Assembly (NCBI RefSeq): GCF_003752135.1
Contig: NZ_RJVK01000003.1
Span: 62,001 to 126,000 of the forward strand
Direction of reading: 5' to 3'
Length of the DNA: 64,000 nucleotides
DNA from: Caminibacter pacificus
Lineage (GTDB): Bacteria > Campylobacterota > Campylobacteria > Campylobacterales > Nautiliaceae
The notes under the pieces were generated by a model, which worked only from the letters and a program-made list of their open reading frames with translations, searched no databases and had not been told where the DNA came from. The position numbers were made by a program, and so were the translations under genes. How positions within the stretch are numbered: position 1 is the stretch's first letter; every line of letters starts with the position of its first letter. Below, piece after piece: positions 28,274-38,078 of the stretch.

Positions 28274-30322
28274 TTAGGCACCGAATAATTTTATTAAACT
28301 CACAGCCAAAAGCGCTGCAAAATATGCGAATACGTTAGGATAGACCGTATAAAAAAGTCTCCAAGCCCACTGAGGCACCTCAGCCCAAAACGTACTCATA
28401 GCCGCAAGACACGGAGAATAAAACATAATCACGATAATCATAGCCACAGCAGCCGTAAACGGAAGCGATTTTTTTATGTTTTCTATTAATGTTTTTGAAT
28501 TGCTGCTTCCGTTGCCGTAAAGTACCGCCATAGTCGATACGATATTCTCTTTTGCTGCAAGCCCCGCCATTAAAGATACGTCTTCTCTCCAGCCCAAATC
28601 AAGCGGTTTTGTTATCGGCTCCATAAGTTTTCCGATTCTCGCAAGATACGAATTTTCAAGTATCTCTTTATGCATTTTGGCCTGCAACTGCGGGGTTTGC
28701 GGCATATTTTCGTATTTTTTGATAATTTCCGCTCTTGGAAACGAACTCAAAACCCAAATAAGCAACGATGCAACCGCTATAAAAGTACCCGCTTTTTGTA
28801 AATAAAGTTTCGTTTTTATCCATAAATCGAAAAGCAGGGATTTTAGCTTCGGAAATCTGTATTTCGGAAGCTCCATAACAAAAGGTTCCGGCTCTCCTTT
28901 AAAGAGTACCGCTCTTAATACTTTAGCCACGACAAGACCGGTGAGCGCTCCTCCTATATAAATGGCAAACATTACGTTACCTTGAATCTCTTTTGGGAAA
29001 AACGCACTCACCAACAACACATAAACAGGCAGTCTCGCCCCACAACTCATAAAGCCTATTACAAGCATAGTTATTAATCTGTCTTTCGGGTTTTTTAGCG
29101 TTCTTGCGGCCATATACGCCGGTACGCTACACCCAAATCCCGTCACCAAAGGTATGAAAGCCCTTCCTTGAAGCCCGAATCTTTTGAGCACTCCGTCCAT
29201 TACATACGCGGCTCTTGCCATATATCCGGTTTGTTCTAAAAGATTGATTCCCAAAAACAAAATAAGAATATTCGGTAAAAACATCACCACGGCACCCACC
29301 GCCGGTATAACCCCTTGGGTAATTGCGTCTTTTACGATACCGCTCGGGAGCAAAGAGCCTATATAATTCGCAAACGACTCGAAACCTTTTCCTATATAAT
29401 CCATAGGTATCGCACCAAGACTAAAAGTCGCCTGAAAAATCGCCCACATAATTAATAAAAACAGAGGAAGTCCCAAAATAGGATGAATCAAAATCTTATC
29501 TATTTTTTCGGTCAAAGTCTCTTTTTTAGGGCGTTTTGCGATTTGTGTCACCATTCCTTTGCTTAGAGCATATCTCTCTTCAAAAAGTATCGTTTTTGTG
29601 TCTTCTTCGTCATATTCGCCTCTTAAAATGTCTTTTGCTTTTTTCAAAACAGGCAAAAGATCGCTAAACCACACCTTTTCATGCACTATTTTATAGACGT
29701 CTTCGTCGTCTTCAAGGAGTCTTATTGCTATAAATCTTTTCGAAAATCTACACTCCTTAACGACCTTTTTCAAATTCTCCACTTGCTCTTCGACAAGTTC
29801 GCTGTAATAAACTTTCGGAGTGTTTTTCAATTCGTATGTTTTTATTACTTTTTCAAAAAGCTCTTCAAGCCCGAAATTCTCTTTTGCCGAGACATTTTGA
29901 GCCATTATATTCGTAAGTTTATAAAATCTATCGGTATCTATCTCTCCGCCGCCTCTTGCAAATTCGTCATACATATTAAAAGCGACAACCATCGGTTTTT
30001 GCAAATCGGCAAGCTGCCACGTAAAAGTGAGGTTTTTTTCGAGCTGATTCGAATCCACTACGTTTAAAATCAAGTCATATTCTTCATTTAACAAAAATTT
30101 CTTCGTCACCTCTTCTTCGGGAGTATAAGCATGAAAAGAGTATGTCCCCGGTAGGTCTATCAGTTTTAGCTTAACGCCTCCCCTTTCGAATTCCACTTCT
30201 TTTTTCTCGACGGTCACGCCGCTGAAATTCCCGACATGCAAAGTCGCACCCGAAATGGAGTTTATCAAATGAGATTTTCCCACATTCGGCTGACCGACAA
30301 GCGCTATTTTTATCTCTTTCAT
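28274..30322 (-). CDS. feoB: ferrous iron transporter FeoB
   Basis: Inner-membrane Fe(II) importer with a cytosolic G domain. About 682 residues. The G1 motif is ALVGQPNVGKSHLINSISG, G2 region NFSGVTVEKK, G3 DLPGTYS, and G4-like FNMYDE. The membrane part has the two Gate segments with conserved Cys: GFGCSVPAYMAARTL and FMSCGARLPVYVLL. I chose the ATG at 30322, 4 nt after GGAGG; a GTG three bases upstream abuts the ribosome site. It follows feoA by about 12 bp. Confidence 0.96.
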   Translation of the reverse strand: MKEIKIALVGQPNVGKSHLINSISGATLHVGNFSGVTVEKKEVEFERGGVKLKLIDLPGTYSFHAYTPEEEVTKKFLLNEEYDLILNVVDSNQLEKNLTFTWQLADLQKPMVVAFNMYDEFARGGGEIDTDRFYKLTNIMAQNVSAKENFGLEELFEKVIKTYELKNTPKVYYSELVEEQVENLKKVVKECRFSKRFIAIRLLEDDEDVYKIVHEKVWFSDLLPVLKKAKDILRGEYDEEDTKTILFEERYALSKGMVTQIAKRPKKETLTEKIDKILIHPILGLPLFLLIMWAIFQATFSLGAIPMDYIGKGFESFANYIGSLLPSGIVKDAITQGVIPAVGAVVMFLPNILILFLGINLLEQTGYMARAAYVMDGVLKRFGLQGRAFIPLVTGFGCSVPAYMAARTLKNPKDRLITMLVIGFMSCGARLPVYVLLVSAFFPKEIQGNVMFAIYIGGALTGLVVAKVLRAVLFKGEPEPFVMELPKYRFPKLKSLLFDLWIKTKLYLQKAGTFIAVASLLIWVLSSFPRAEIIKKYENMPQTPQLQAKMHKEILENSYLARIGKLMEPITKPLDLGWREDVSLMAGLAAKENIVSTMAVLYGNGSSNSKTLIENIKKSLPFTAAVAMIIVIMFYSPCLAAMSTFWAEVPQWAWRLFYTVYPNVFAYFAALLAVSLIKLFGA

Positions 30323-30334
30323 CACACCTCCAAA

Positions 30335-30559
30335 TTATATTTTCTCAACTTCAACAAGCGCCGCTTCTTCGCTTCTAAGAGCAATCGGCACTCTATTCAC
30401 TTCCACTTCGAAAGTATTTTTTGCAAGAGTATGTTTTAAAACTTTTATTTTTTCGCCTTTTGTAATACCCATAGATAAAAGTCTGCTTTTTAAAGGCTCG
30501 CTTGCGAACACCTTTCTTACAATAGCTTCATCTCCGATATTCAGCTCGTTTAGTTTCAC
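30335..30559 (-). CDS. feoA: ferrous iron transport protein FeoA
   Basis: A small SH3-like cytosolic partner of FeoB, 74 residues from the GTG at 30559 (AAGGAG at 5 nt). A GTG at 30565 lies inside the ribosome site. Seen: LNIGDEAIVRKVFASEPLKSRLLSMGI and VEVNRVPIALRSEEA, both typical. The short upstream region contains TTATTGATATTATACC, which is AT-rich and could hold a Fur site, but I cannot align it convincingly to a Fur consensus. Confidence 0.92.
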   Translation of the reverse strand: MKLNELNIGDEAIVRKVFASEPLKSRLLSMGITKGEKIKVLKHTLAKNTFEVEVNRVPIALRSEEAALVEVEKI

Positions 30560-30640
30560 TCCCACTCCTTAATACTTTGTTTGGTATAATATCAATAACT
30601 AAAAAAATTTTTTTTGACAAATATCAAGAAAAGGCAAAAA

Positions 30641-31180
30641 ATGTGCTTGGTCGAATATTATACCTACGACGATTATAAAAAATGGGAAGGCGATTGGGAG
30701 CTGATTCGCGGCTGTCCCGTAGCTATGGCTCCGAGTCCCGTAATATCTCATCAATATTTAACAACTATGTTTGTAGTGGAACTGAATAAAATATATCAAG
30801 AGTGCGAAGAGTGTATGGTTTTAGCGGAAGAAGATTGGATTGTAGAAGAGGATACGGTACTTAGACCGGATGTAAGCGTAGTATGCAACGAACAAAACGA
30901 ATACATAACAAAAGCACCCGAAATCGTCGTAGAAGTAGTTAGTAAATCGACCGCAAAAAGAGATGAAAAAATCAAATTCGACATTTATGAAAAAGAGATG
31001 GTGAAATATTATATTTTGGCATATCCTGAATTTTTAAAAGCGAAAGTATATAAAAATGAAAACGGAAAATTCATAAAAATAGGCGACTTTTCAAATGAAA
31101 AGTTAAAAATTTCCGACACTTCATGCGAAGGTGAAATAGATTTTGATACGATTTTCAAAAAATTAAGGAGTAAAAAATGA
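30641..31180 (+). CDS. Uma2 (DUF820) family putative endonuclease
   Basis: The product has 179 residues from the ATG at 30641 (GAAAAGG at 7 nt). Uma2 proteins have a PD-(D/E)xK restriction-like core. Here: [20 protein letters not shown] (early Glu and the MAPSP motif), LRPDVSVVC (catalytic Asp), and [26 protein letters not shown] (E-x-x-S, R/K-rich helix), then KYYILAYP. The family is abundant in cyanobacteria and rare and scattered elsewhere, and its role is unclear. Its end overlaps purT as ATGA, an odd partner, so a read-through link is likely. Confidence 0.82.
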   Translation: MCLVEYYTYDDYKKWEGDWELIRGCPVAMAPSPVISHQYLTTMFVVELNKIYQECEECMVLAEEDWIVEEDTVLRPDVSVVCNEQNEYITKAPEIVVEVVSKSTAKRDEKIKFDIYEKEMVKYYILAYPEFLKAKVYKNENGKFIKIGDFSNEKLKISDTSCEGEIDFDTIFKKLRSKK

Positions 31181-32346
31181 TTCTTTCAACCCCTCTAAAA
31201 TCAAAATCAATAAAAATTATGCTTTTAGGCTCGGGTGAGCTTGGAAAAGAAGTGGCTATCGAAGCAAACCGCTTAGGATGTGAAGTAATAGCTGTGGATA
31301 GATATCCGAATGCTCCTGCTATGCTTGTGGCTCAAAAATCATACGTCATAGATATGAAAAACAAAGCTCAAGTACTTGATGTCATAAGACGCGAAAAGCC
31401 CGATTTCGTACTGCCTGAAATTGAAGCTATAAATATCGAAGCTCTTTTTGAAGCCGAAAAAGAAGGAATTCACGTAATACCGAATGCCGAAGCCGTAAAT
31501 AAAACTATGAATAGAAAAAATATACGCGTATTCGCAGCCGAAGTTTTGGGACTTAAAACTTCAAAATACGAATTCGTCTCAACATACGAAGACTTAAAAG
31601 CGGCATGCGACAAACTCGGGTATCCCGTAGTCGTAAAACCTATTATGAGCTCTTCAGGACACGGACAAAGTATCGTAAAAAACCCCGAAGAAGTAATTAC
31701 CGCTTGGGAATTCGCAAAAGCGGACGCCAGAGGAAGTGCGGATGAATTAATTGTAGAAGAGTTTATCGATTTTGATTATGAAATCACGATGCTAACGGCA
31801 AAAAACGATAATGAAATCGTATTTTGTCCGCCTATCGGACATATTCAAAGCGGAGGAGATTATATTTTCTCATGGCAAGAGATGGAAATGAGCGAAATCG
31901 CTTTAAAAAAATCTCAAGAAATCGCTAAAAAAATCGTCGAAGGTCTTGGAGGTAGAGGAATTTTCGGAGTCGAGCTGTTCGTAAAAGGAGATGAAGTTTA
32001 TTTTAGTGAAGTATCCCCTCGTCCTCACGATACCGGACTTGTTACCTTAATCACTCAAAGCCAAAGCGAATTTGCTCTTCATATAAGAGCGGTACTAAAC
32101 CTGCCTCTTGGATTTGAATTTTTAACTCCGGGAGCATCTGCTGCGTTTAAAGCCGACAAAGATTCTTATATCCCTCAATTCGAAATAGACCCTGAAGTTT
32201 TCAGTGATAAAAGCCGCTTTATAGTATTTGGAAAACCTGAAGCTCATCCGGGACGTAGAATGGGAGTGCTTTTGGTAAGTGACAAAACATCAAAAGAAGC
32301 TTTAAAAAGAGCAAAAGAGCTTATAGGAAAAATAAAACTTTTCTAA
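31177..32346 (+). CDS. purT: formate-dependent phosphoribosylglycinamide formyltransferase
   Basis: ATP-grasp enzyme that makes formyl-GAR from GAR, formate and ATP, without folate. The product has 389 residues. It begins [30 protein letters not shown], then has [14 protein letters not shown] (ATP-binding loop), [17 protein letters not shown], and the metal/phosphate site [25 protein letters not shown]. It overlaps the Uma2 gene as ATGA. PurT use fits an organism with formate available. Confidence 0.95.
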   Translation: MILSTPLKSKSIKIMLLGSGELGKEVAIEANRLGCEVIAVDRYPNAPAMLVAQKSYVIDMKNKAQVLDVIRREKPDFVLPEIEAINIEALFEAEKEGIHVIPNAEAVNKTMNRKNIRVFAAEVLGLKTSKYEFVSTYEDLKAACDKLGYPVVVKPIMSSSGHGQSIVKNPEEVITAWEFAKADARGSADELIVEEFIDFDYEITMLTAKNDNEIVFCPPIGHIQSGGDYIFSWQEMEMSEIALKKSQEIAKKIVEGLGGRGIFGVELFVKGDEVYFSEVSPRPHDTGLVTLITQSQSEFALHIRAVLNLPLGFEFLTPGASAAFKADKDSYIPQFEIDPEVFSDKSRFIVFGKPEAHPGRRMGVLLVSDKTSKEALKRAKELIGKIKLF

Positions 32347-32406
32347 TTTTTCCTTCTTTATCTACTTTTTATACAAAAAATTAACTCTAAATTAAAAAAA
32401 CTTCTT

Positions 32407-32431
32407 TAATTGATTAAAAATTAATCAATTA
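32407..32431. promoter_or_regulatory. perfect 11-bp palindrome upstream of glnK-amtB
   Basis: TAATTGATTAA-AAA-TTAATCAATTA is a perfect inverted repeat with 3-bp centre. It ends just before a sigma70-type promoter (TTACAC, 17 bp, TAATAT at 32457-32462). The position suits an activator or repressor of the nitrogen genes. It does not match a site I can name. Confidence 0.6.
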
Positions 32432-32433
32432 TG

Positions 32434-32462
32434 TTACACAATTACCTAAAACATTTTAATAT
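32434..32462 (+). promoter_or_regulatory. probable glnK-amtB promoter
   Basis: TTACAC, a 17-bp spacer and TAATAT lie 35 bp before the glnK ATG, next to the palindrome. No GG-N10-GC sigma54 pattern is visible, so this seems a sigma70 promoter. Confidence 0.5.
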
Positions 32463-32475
32463 GATTAAGTTGTAA

Positions 32476-32835
<360 letters not shown>

Positions 32836-32859
32836 AAATAACAAACTAAAGGAGATATT

Positions 32860-34032
32860 ATGGATTTAGCATGGGCTCTTGATACCTTTTTTGCGTTATT
32901 TGCCTTTACGCTAATTATCCTTATGGTTCCCGGCTTTGCAATGCTTGAAGCCGGACTTGTAAGAACGAAAAACGTAACTGCGGTACTTACAGTAAATACG
33001 ATGATTTATCTTGTAGCGAGTCTCGTATTTTTCTTATGGGGATATGTATTGGCATTCGGCGGATGGGACGGAAGCAGTATGAGTATGTATGCGGCATTTC
33101 TTTTCCAACTTGCATTCGTCGGTAAAACAGTGAATATTATGAGCGGAGGTGTGAGCGAAAGAACAAGAATTATTCCTCTTGCGATTTTTACTATTTTTAT
33201 GGCGGGGCTTATTTATCCTCTTGTAGTGAATTGGACTTGGGGTGCAAATATGCTAAAAGGTACGTTCCTTGATATTTCGGCAATGCACGACCTTGCCGGT
33301 TCTACAGTCATCCACTCGACAGGTGCTTGGGCACTACTTGCGGCTATCTTAATTATCGGACCGAGAAAAGGAAGATACACAAAAGACGGAAAAGTTAGAG
33401 TAATTCCGGCAAGTAATATTCCTCTTGTAGTTTTAGGAGCGTTTTTACTCTGGATCGGTTGGTTCGGATTCAACGGCGGAAGTGTAGGAAGTATTTCGAG
33501 CAAAGAAGCGGCAAATACGGTAGCTCTTGTTGTTATGAATACAAACAACGCAGGATTAATAGGCGGACTTGCAGTAATGGTGCTAAGCTACTTAACATAC
33601 AAAAAATTCGATATTACTATGATTTTAAACGGAGCGTTGGGTGGTCTTGTAGCAATTACGGCTGGAGCCGATGTTGTTAGCCCGTATGCAGCTTTACTAA
33701 TAGGTCTTATCGGTGGTATTTTGGTATTTTATGCGGTACCATTCTTTGATAAATTAAGACTTGACGACCCTGTCGGTGCTCTATCAGTTCACCTTGTAAA
33801 CGGAATTTGGGGAACTATCGCTACCGGAATTTGGGGTAAAGGCGTTAGTCTTGCAGCTCAAATCAAAGGTGTTGTAGTTGTAGGAATTTTTGCGTTTGTG
33901 GCGTCTTATATTATCATTTGGGCAATTAATAAAATCGTTCCGTTTAGAGCGAATGAAGAAGATGAAATCGAAGGGCTCGACGTTAGCGAATGCGGGATTG
34001 AAAGCTATCCTGAATTCAAAAGAGCTATCTGA
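32860..34032 (+). CDS. amtB: ammonium transporter AmtB
   Basis: Trimeric inner-membrane NH4+/NH3 channel. The product has 390 residues with eleven hydrophobic segments. The twin pore histidines are in MHDLAGSTVIHSTGAW and LSVHLVNGIWGT, with the family signature DLAGSTVIHSTGAWALLAA. The C-terminal cytosolic tail (ANEEDEIEGLDVSECGIESYP) has the conserved GLD..E.G..AY-type end used for GlnK contact. There is no signal peptide, the usual alternative for non-enteric AmtB. Confidence 0.96.
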   Translation: MDLAWALDTFFALFAFTLIILMVPGFAMLEAGLVRTKNVTAVLTVNTMIYLVASLVFFLWGYVLAFGGWDGSSMSMYAAFLFQLAFVGKTVNIMSGGVSERTRIIPLAIFTIFMAGLIYPLVVNWTWGANMLKGTFLDISAMHDLAGSTVIHSTGAWALLAAILIIGPRKGRYTKDGKVRVIPASNIPLVVLGAFLLWIGWFGFNGGSVGSISSKEAANTVALVVMNTNNAGLIGGLAVMVLSYLTYKKFDITMILNGALGGLVAITAGADVVSPYAALLIGLIGGILVFYAVPFFDKLRLDDPVGALSVHLVNGIWGTIATGIWGKGVSLAAQIKGVVVVGIFAFVASYIIIWAINKIVPFRANEEDEIEGLDVSECGIESYPEFKRAI

Positions 34033-34105
34033 TTTCCTCCTTCTTTTTTCTTTTTTATATCCGTAAAATACTCAGACACTGAATTTTACATTTAAAAAAA
34101 GAAAC

Positions 34106-34145
34106 AAAGAGATTTCGATTAAATTTTGAATTGTGAAATCTCTTT
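34106..34145 (-). terminator. terminator of the NIT chemoreceptor gene
   Basis: A perfect 11-bp stem, AAAGAGATTTC with GAAATCTCTTT, encloses an 18-nt loop that contains the stop codon. On the minus strand it is followed by GTTTCTTTTTTT. Confidence 0.75.
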
Positions 34146-36101
34146 TAAAAGTTCGTCCGCAAGAGTTGCGATTCTGTGGATGTAAGATTGATTTGATAAT
34201 ACTTTTTCTTTGTTTTCGGAAGAGAGTTTTTGAATTTCGTTCATTTTTTTGATGAAATCTTCCATAATTTTTACAACTTTTTCCACTTCTTCTACGTTTT
34301 GGTCCACTTTTACGACCACTTCTTCCATTTTTGTAGATACTTCTTGGATTCTACCTTGTACTTCGCCTGTTTTTTCCGTTACTCTATTTACGTTTTCGAT
34401 ATTTTTATTCATATCCGTACTTGCCGAATTAATCGCTTGAACGATTACGTTAATAGTAGCGTCTATTTCGCCAAGAGATTTTTGAGTACGCTCAGCTAAT
34501 TTTCTAACCTCATCGGCAACTACCGCAAACCCTCTTCCGTGCTCTCCTGCTCTTGCTGCTTCAATTGCGGCGTTTAGAGCAAGAAGATTCGTTTGATCGG
34601 CAATTTCTCTAATAACTGTCAATACGTTTTTAACTTGCTCCGCATCTTGAGATAGTTGTTGTAATCTCATAGCAAGTTCGTTTTCGTTTTCAGCATTTAG
34701 TTGAATATTACTCATTGTATCTTCAATAAGCTTAATTGCTTCTTGCAATGATTCGTTTGCATCCACGATAGCGTTTTTGACTTCGTTTGAGTTTTCCGCT
34801 TCTTCGTTTAATTTTTCTCTAAGCTCGTTTGTAGTTTCCGAAGCGTTTGTTACGATATTCGCTTCTTTTTGTATATTTTCGGTGATTGAACCGAATGATT
34901 TTTCAAGATTTGTCGCAACTTGTTTATTTTCGATAGAGCTTGTATGAGCGCTCATCATAACTTCATGAAGCGAAGCCAAGAACGTTCTTAATGCCTTTCT
35001 AATATCACCGAATTCGTCATCTTCGTAAATGTATACTTCAATAGATAAGTCTTTATTTTCTGCAATCATTAAAATCAGATTTTTAAGACTGTTTAATTGT
35101 AATGTAAACGATCTGATAATGAAATATGATAAGAATAGTACTATTAAAATTGAAATCGCTCCGATAATCGCTTCCATAATCGCATGGTCTTTAATCGAAT
35201 TCAAATCTTGCATAATAATTTTTGCAATATTATCGTCAATTCTTTTTAGAGCGTTGATTTTTTTAGTAATTGTCTTAAACCAATATTCAGGATCGATATT
35301 AAATCCACCCGTTTTATGATGAGAAATAGCAATATCTCTCATTCTTTGTACTTCCGCAAACTCAGGTTCTTTTATTGTTTTGAAATAAAGATCTTTCATT
35401 TCTTTGTTTGCAAAAGTTAAAAAGTCGTCAATATATGCATCTTGTTCTGATATTAATCTTATAAGCTTAGTATACATTCCCGGAGCAAATTTATCCGCAC
35501 CGAATGTTGCACTAAGCACCGCCCTTTCAATCCCCGCTCTTTCTTTTGCTTTCAAAAACGAAGTATAAGCGGCAAGGTCCATACCGATTTTTTCATTAGG
35601 CGCAAATCTTGCAGCATAACCGATGATTTTTAAAATAGTGGCATTCATTTGAGAGTACCACTTAACTTCATCTTGTAAAGAAATTTGAAAATTATCCACT
35701 TTATTTCTAATCTCCGGGAGCATTTTTAAATATTGGTTTAATTTTTCAATCTCTTGTTTAAATTCTGGAGAATATTTAGCCAAATCGAGTTTTTTTAGAA
35801 CTTGAAGATATTCTTTAATACGCTCATCCGTTAGCGCTCTTTGTTTAGGAAGCATTTCTGCAAATTTTTTTCCGTGACTTCCTAAATATCCGGCACTCAT
35901 ACCTCTTTCTTTTTGGGTTTCGTGAATTAGTTTGCTTAATGACTCACTAAGTACGATAAGTTCAGTCAACTGTGCTTTTTTCTTTTCAAAATCAAAATGT
36001 CTTACCAACTCTTTGCCGGTAAAATAGACAATCATGATAATAGAAAGCAATACTACCGTAATTACTTTGGTTTTTAGCGAGAGCTTGTGAATGAAATTCA
36101 T
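34119..36101 (-). CDS. methyl-accepting chemotaxis protein with NIT sensor domain
   Basis: The product has 660 residues. One membrane helix at residues 12-32, a periplasmic NIT (nitrate/nitrite-sensing type) domain of about 250 residues with [19 protein letters not shown] near its start, a second helix ([21 protein letters not shown]), a HAMP-like linker, and the cytosolic signalling hairpin [31 protein letters not shown] with heavily coiled flanks. It should steer swimming by a nitrogen oxyanion or similar ligand; the ligand is inferred from the domain. It lies next to glnK-amtB, on the opposite strand. Confidence 0.9.
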   Translation of the reverse strand: MNFIHKLSLKTKVITVVLLSIIMIVYFTGKELVRHFDFEKKKAQLTELIVLSESLSKLIHETQKERGMSAGYLGSHGKKFAEMLPKQRALTDERIKEYLQVLKKLDLAKYSPEFKQEIEKLNQYLKMLPEIRNKVDNFQISLQDEVKWYSQMNATILKIIGYAARFAPNEKIGMDLAAYTSFLKAKERAGIERAVLSATFGADKFAPGMYTKLIRLISEQDAYIDDFLTFANKEMKDLYFKTIKEPEFAEVQRMRDIAISHHKTGGFNIDPEYWFKTITKKINALKRIDDNIAKIIMQDLNSIKDHAIMEAIIGAISILIVLFLSYFIIRSFTLQLNSLKNLILMIAENKDLSIEVYIYEDDEFGDIRKALRTFLASLHEVMMSAHTSSIENKQVATNLEKSFGSITENIQKEANIVTNASETTNELREKLNEEAENSNEVKNAIVDANESLQEAIKLIEDTMSNIQLNAENENELAMRLQQLSQDAEQVKNVLTVIREIADQTNLLALNAAIEAARAGEHGRGFAVVADEVRKLAERTQKSLGEIDATINVIVQAINSASTDMNKNIENVNRVTEKTGEVQGRIQEVSTKMEEVVVKVDQNVEEVEKVVKIMEDFIKKMNEIQKLSSENKEKVLSNQSYIHRIATLADELLKEISQFKI

Positions 36102-36176
36102 ACTTCCTCCTTAAAATTTAGCTATTATTTATATCGGCACTCTTTTGATATAATTGAGCCCAAAAAGGAGATTTTT

Positions 36177-36629
36177 ATGAAAGCACCTGAGTTTTGCCTG
36201 CCTAATCAAGACGGCGTTGAAATTTGCCTTAGAGATTTAAAAGGAAAATGGATTGTTTTATATTTTTATCCCAAAGACAATACTCCCGGATGTACCACTG
36301 AAGCTAAAGAATTCAGCGAACTGCTTGATGAGTTCGAAAAACTCGGAGCGATTGTTATAGGAGTGAGTCCCGACAGTCCTAAAAGACATTGTAATTTTAT
36401 AGAAAAACACGGACTTAAAATAACTCTTCTTAGCGACGAAAACAAAGATGTTTTAAAAGCTTACGGAGCATGGGGCAAAAAGAAAATGTACGGAAAAGAG
36501 TACGAAGGAGTAATTCGCTCGACATTTATTATAAACCCTGAAGGTGAAATCGTAAAAGAGTACAAAAAAGTAAAAGCCAAAGGTCACGCGGCAAAAGTAT
36601 TGGAGGATTTAAAAGAGCTAATCTCTTAA
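36177..36629 (+). CDS. bcp: thioredoxin-dependent peroxiredoxin, Bcp type
   Basis: Reduces H2O2 and organic peroxides. The product has 150 residues from the ATG at 36177 behind AAAAAGGAG; 30 extra upstream codons have no ribosome site. The peroxidatic Cys39 is in YFYPKDNTPGCTTEAKEF. The resolving Cys that E. coli Bcp has five residues later is Lys here, so it is a one-Cys form or uses another Cys (Cys7 or Cys17). Other marks: VIGVSPDSPKRHCNFIEKHGL and GVIRSTFIINPEGEI. Its end overlaps livF by 4 bp on the other strand. Confidence 0.92.
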   Translation: MKAPEFCLPNQDGVEICLRDLKGKWIVLYFYPKDNTPGCTTEAKEFSELLDEFEKLGAIVIGVSPDSPKRHCNFIEKHGLKITLLSDENKDVLKAYGAWGKKKMYGKEYEGVIRSTFIINPEGEIVKEYKKVKAKGHAAKVLEDLKELIS

Positions 36630-37324
36630 CCTCCGAGATATTTTTTCTTAATCTCTTCACTTTGAAGAAGAGCTTTTGCATCGTCTTCTAAGACGATACT
36701 TCCGTTTTCCATTACATATCCTCTATTGGCAATTCTTAGAGCGGCACCCGCATTTTGCTCTACTAAAAGAATAGTCACGTCTTTTTCTTTGTTTAGATTC
36801 ACAAGAATTTGAAAAACATCTTTTACGATTTTAGGTGCAAGCCCCAAAGACGGCTCGTCAAGCACAAGCATTTTAGGCTCACTCATAAGAGCCCTTGCAA
36901 TAGCCAACATCTGCTGCTCACCACCACTCAAACTTCCTCCGTAGTTATCTTTTTTGTCTTTGAGTCTTGGAAAGAGTTCATACATTTCATCTCTTAATCT
37001 CTCATAGTTTTCATCATTAAGATACGCCCCGATTCTTAAGTTTTCCTCAACGGTTAAGTTAATAAAAATTTTCCTTCCCTCGGGTACTAAAGCAAGACCT
37101 CTTTTTACTATCAAATGAGTAGGAATTTTCGAGATATCGGCTTCTACGAACTCTACATATCCTTCTTTTTTTACGACATTAAAAATAGCGTTCAAAGTAG
37201 ATGTTTTTCCGGCACCGTTCGCACCGATAATAGTTACGATTTCTCCTGCTTTTACTTCAAAATCAATCCCTCTTACAGCCTCGATTACTCCATATTTTAC
37301 TTTTAAATCCTTAACCCTCAACAT
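36626..37324 (-). CDS. livF: branched-chain amino-acid type ABC ATPase LivF
   Basis: The product has 232 residues. Walker A TIIGANGAGKTSTLNAI, signature LSGGEQQMLAIARAL, Walker B LVLDEPSLGLAP, H-loop LLVEQNAGAALRIANRGYVMENG: all typical LivF. The ATG overlaps livG by 14 bp. No permease (livH, livM) or binding protein is next to it, so the ATPases either serve transporters elsewhere or a urea- or amide-type relative. Confidence 0.92.
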   Translation of the reverse strand: MLRVKDLKVKYGVIEAVRGIDFEVKAGEIVTIIGANGAGKTSTLNAIFNVVKKEGYVEFVEADISKIPTHLIVKRGLALVPEGRKIFINLTVEENLRIGAYLNDENYERLRDEMYELFPRLKDKKDNYGGSLSGGEQQMLAIARALMSEPKMLVLDEPSLGLAPKIVKDVFQILVNLNKEKDVTILLVEQNAGAALRIANRGYVMENGSIVLEDDAKALLQSEEIKKKYLGG

Positions 37325-38078
37325 CGATATCTCCTAAATAAGCTTTTATTACCGTTTCATCTTTCATCATATCGGCCGGTTTACCTTCAAAAATAGTTTT
37401 TCCGTAATCAAGTACCATTACTCTATCAGCGATTTTTTGAACGAATTTCATATCATGTTCGATAAAAAGAATTGTTTTTTCCATTTCGCTTCTTAATTTA
37501 AAAACCGTATCCGCAAGCTCGTCAGTTTCTTTGGGGTTCATCCCCGCAGCCGGCTCGTCAAGAAGTAACAAATCTGGCTCCGTAGCAAGAGCTCTTGCAA
37601 TTTCCACTTTTCTTTGATTACCGTAGCTTAAAGCTTTTGCGTTATAATCCGCATATTGCTCTATCCCTAAAAATTTCAAAATTTCCATAGCTTTTTCTTT
37701 ATGGATTTTTTCTTGTTTAAAAAATCTCGGAAGTCTGAAAAGTGATTCGAAAAAATTATATTCGATATGATTATGAAAACCGATAAGTACGTTTTCAAGT
37801 ACTGTTAAAGAGCTGAAAAGTCTTATGTTTTGAAACGTTCTTGCTATTCCTTTTTCAACGATTTTTACAGGTGAAAGACCTGTAATATCTTCATCCTTAA
37901 AATAAACTTTTCCGCTTGTAGGCTCTAAAACACCCGTAATAATATTAAAAAGAGTGGTTTTTCCGGCTCCGTTAGGCCCTACAAGAGCGAAAATCTCCAG
38001 AGGTTTCACTTCAAAACTAACATCTTTAATCGCAACAACCCCACCAAACTGCTTAGTAACCTTATCAACTTTTAACAT
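37311..38078 (-). CDS. livG: branched-chain amino-acid type ABC ATPase LivG
   Basis: The product has 255 residues. Walker A LVGPNGAGKTTLFNIITG, the LivG-specific VEKGIARTFQNIRLFSSLTVLENV, signature LSYGNQRKVEIARAL, Walker B LLLLDEPAAGMNPKET, and FIEHDMKFV. It shares one base with the stop of the FAD oxidase gene (TAATG), so the two are coupled. It pairs with LivF. Confidence 0.92.
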   Translation of the reverse strand: MLKVDKVTKQFGGVVAIKDVSFEVKPLEIFALVGPNGAGKTTLFNIITGVLEPTSGKVYFKDEDITGLSPVKIVEKGIARTFQNIRLFSSLTVLENVLIGFHNHIEYNFFESLFRLPRFFKQEKIHKEKAMEILKFLGIEQYADYNAKALSYGNQRKVEIARALATEPDLLLLDEPAAGMNPKETDELADTVFKLRSEMEKTILFIEHDMKFVQKIADRVMVLDYGKTIFEGKPADMMKDETVIKAYLGDIDVEG

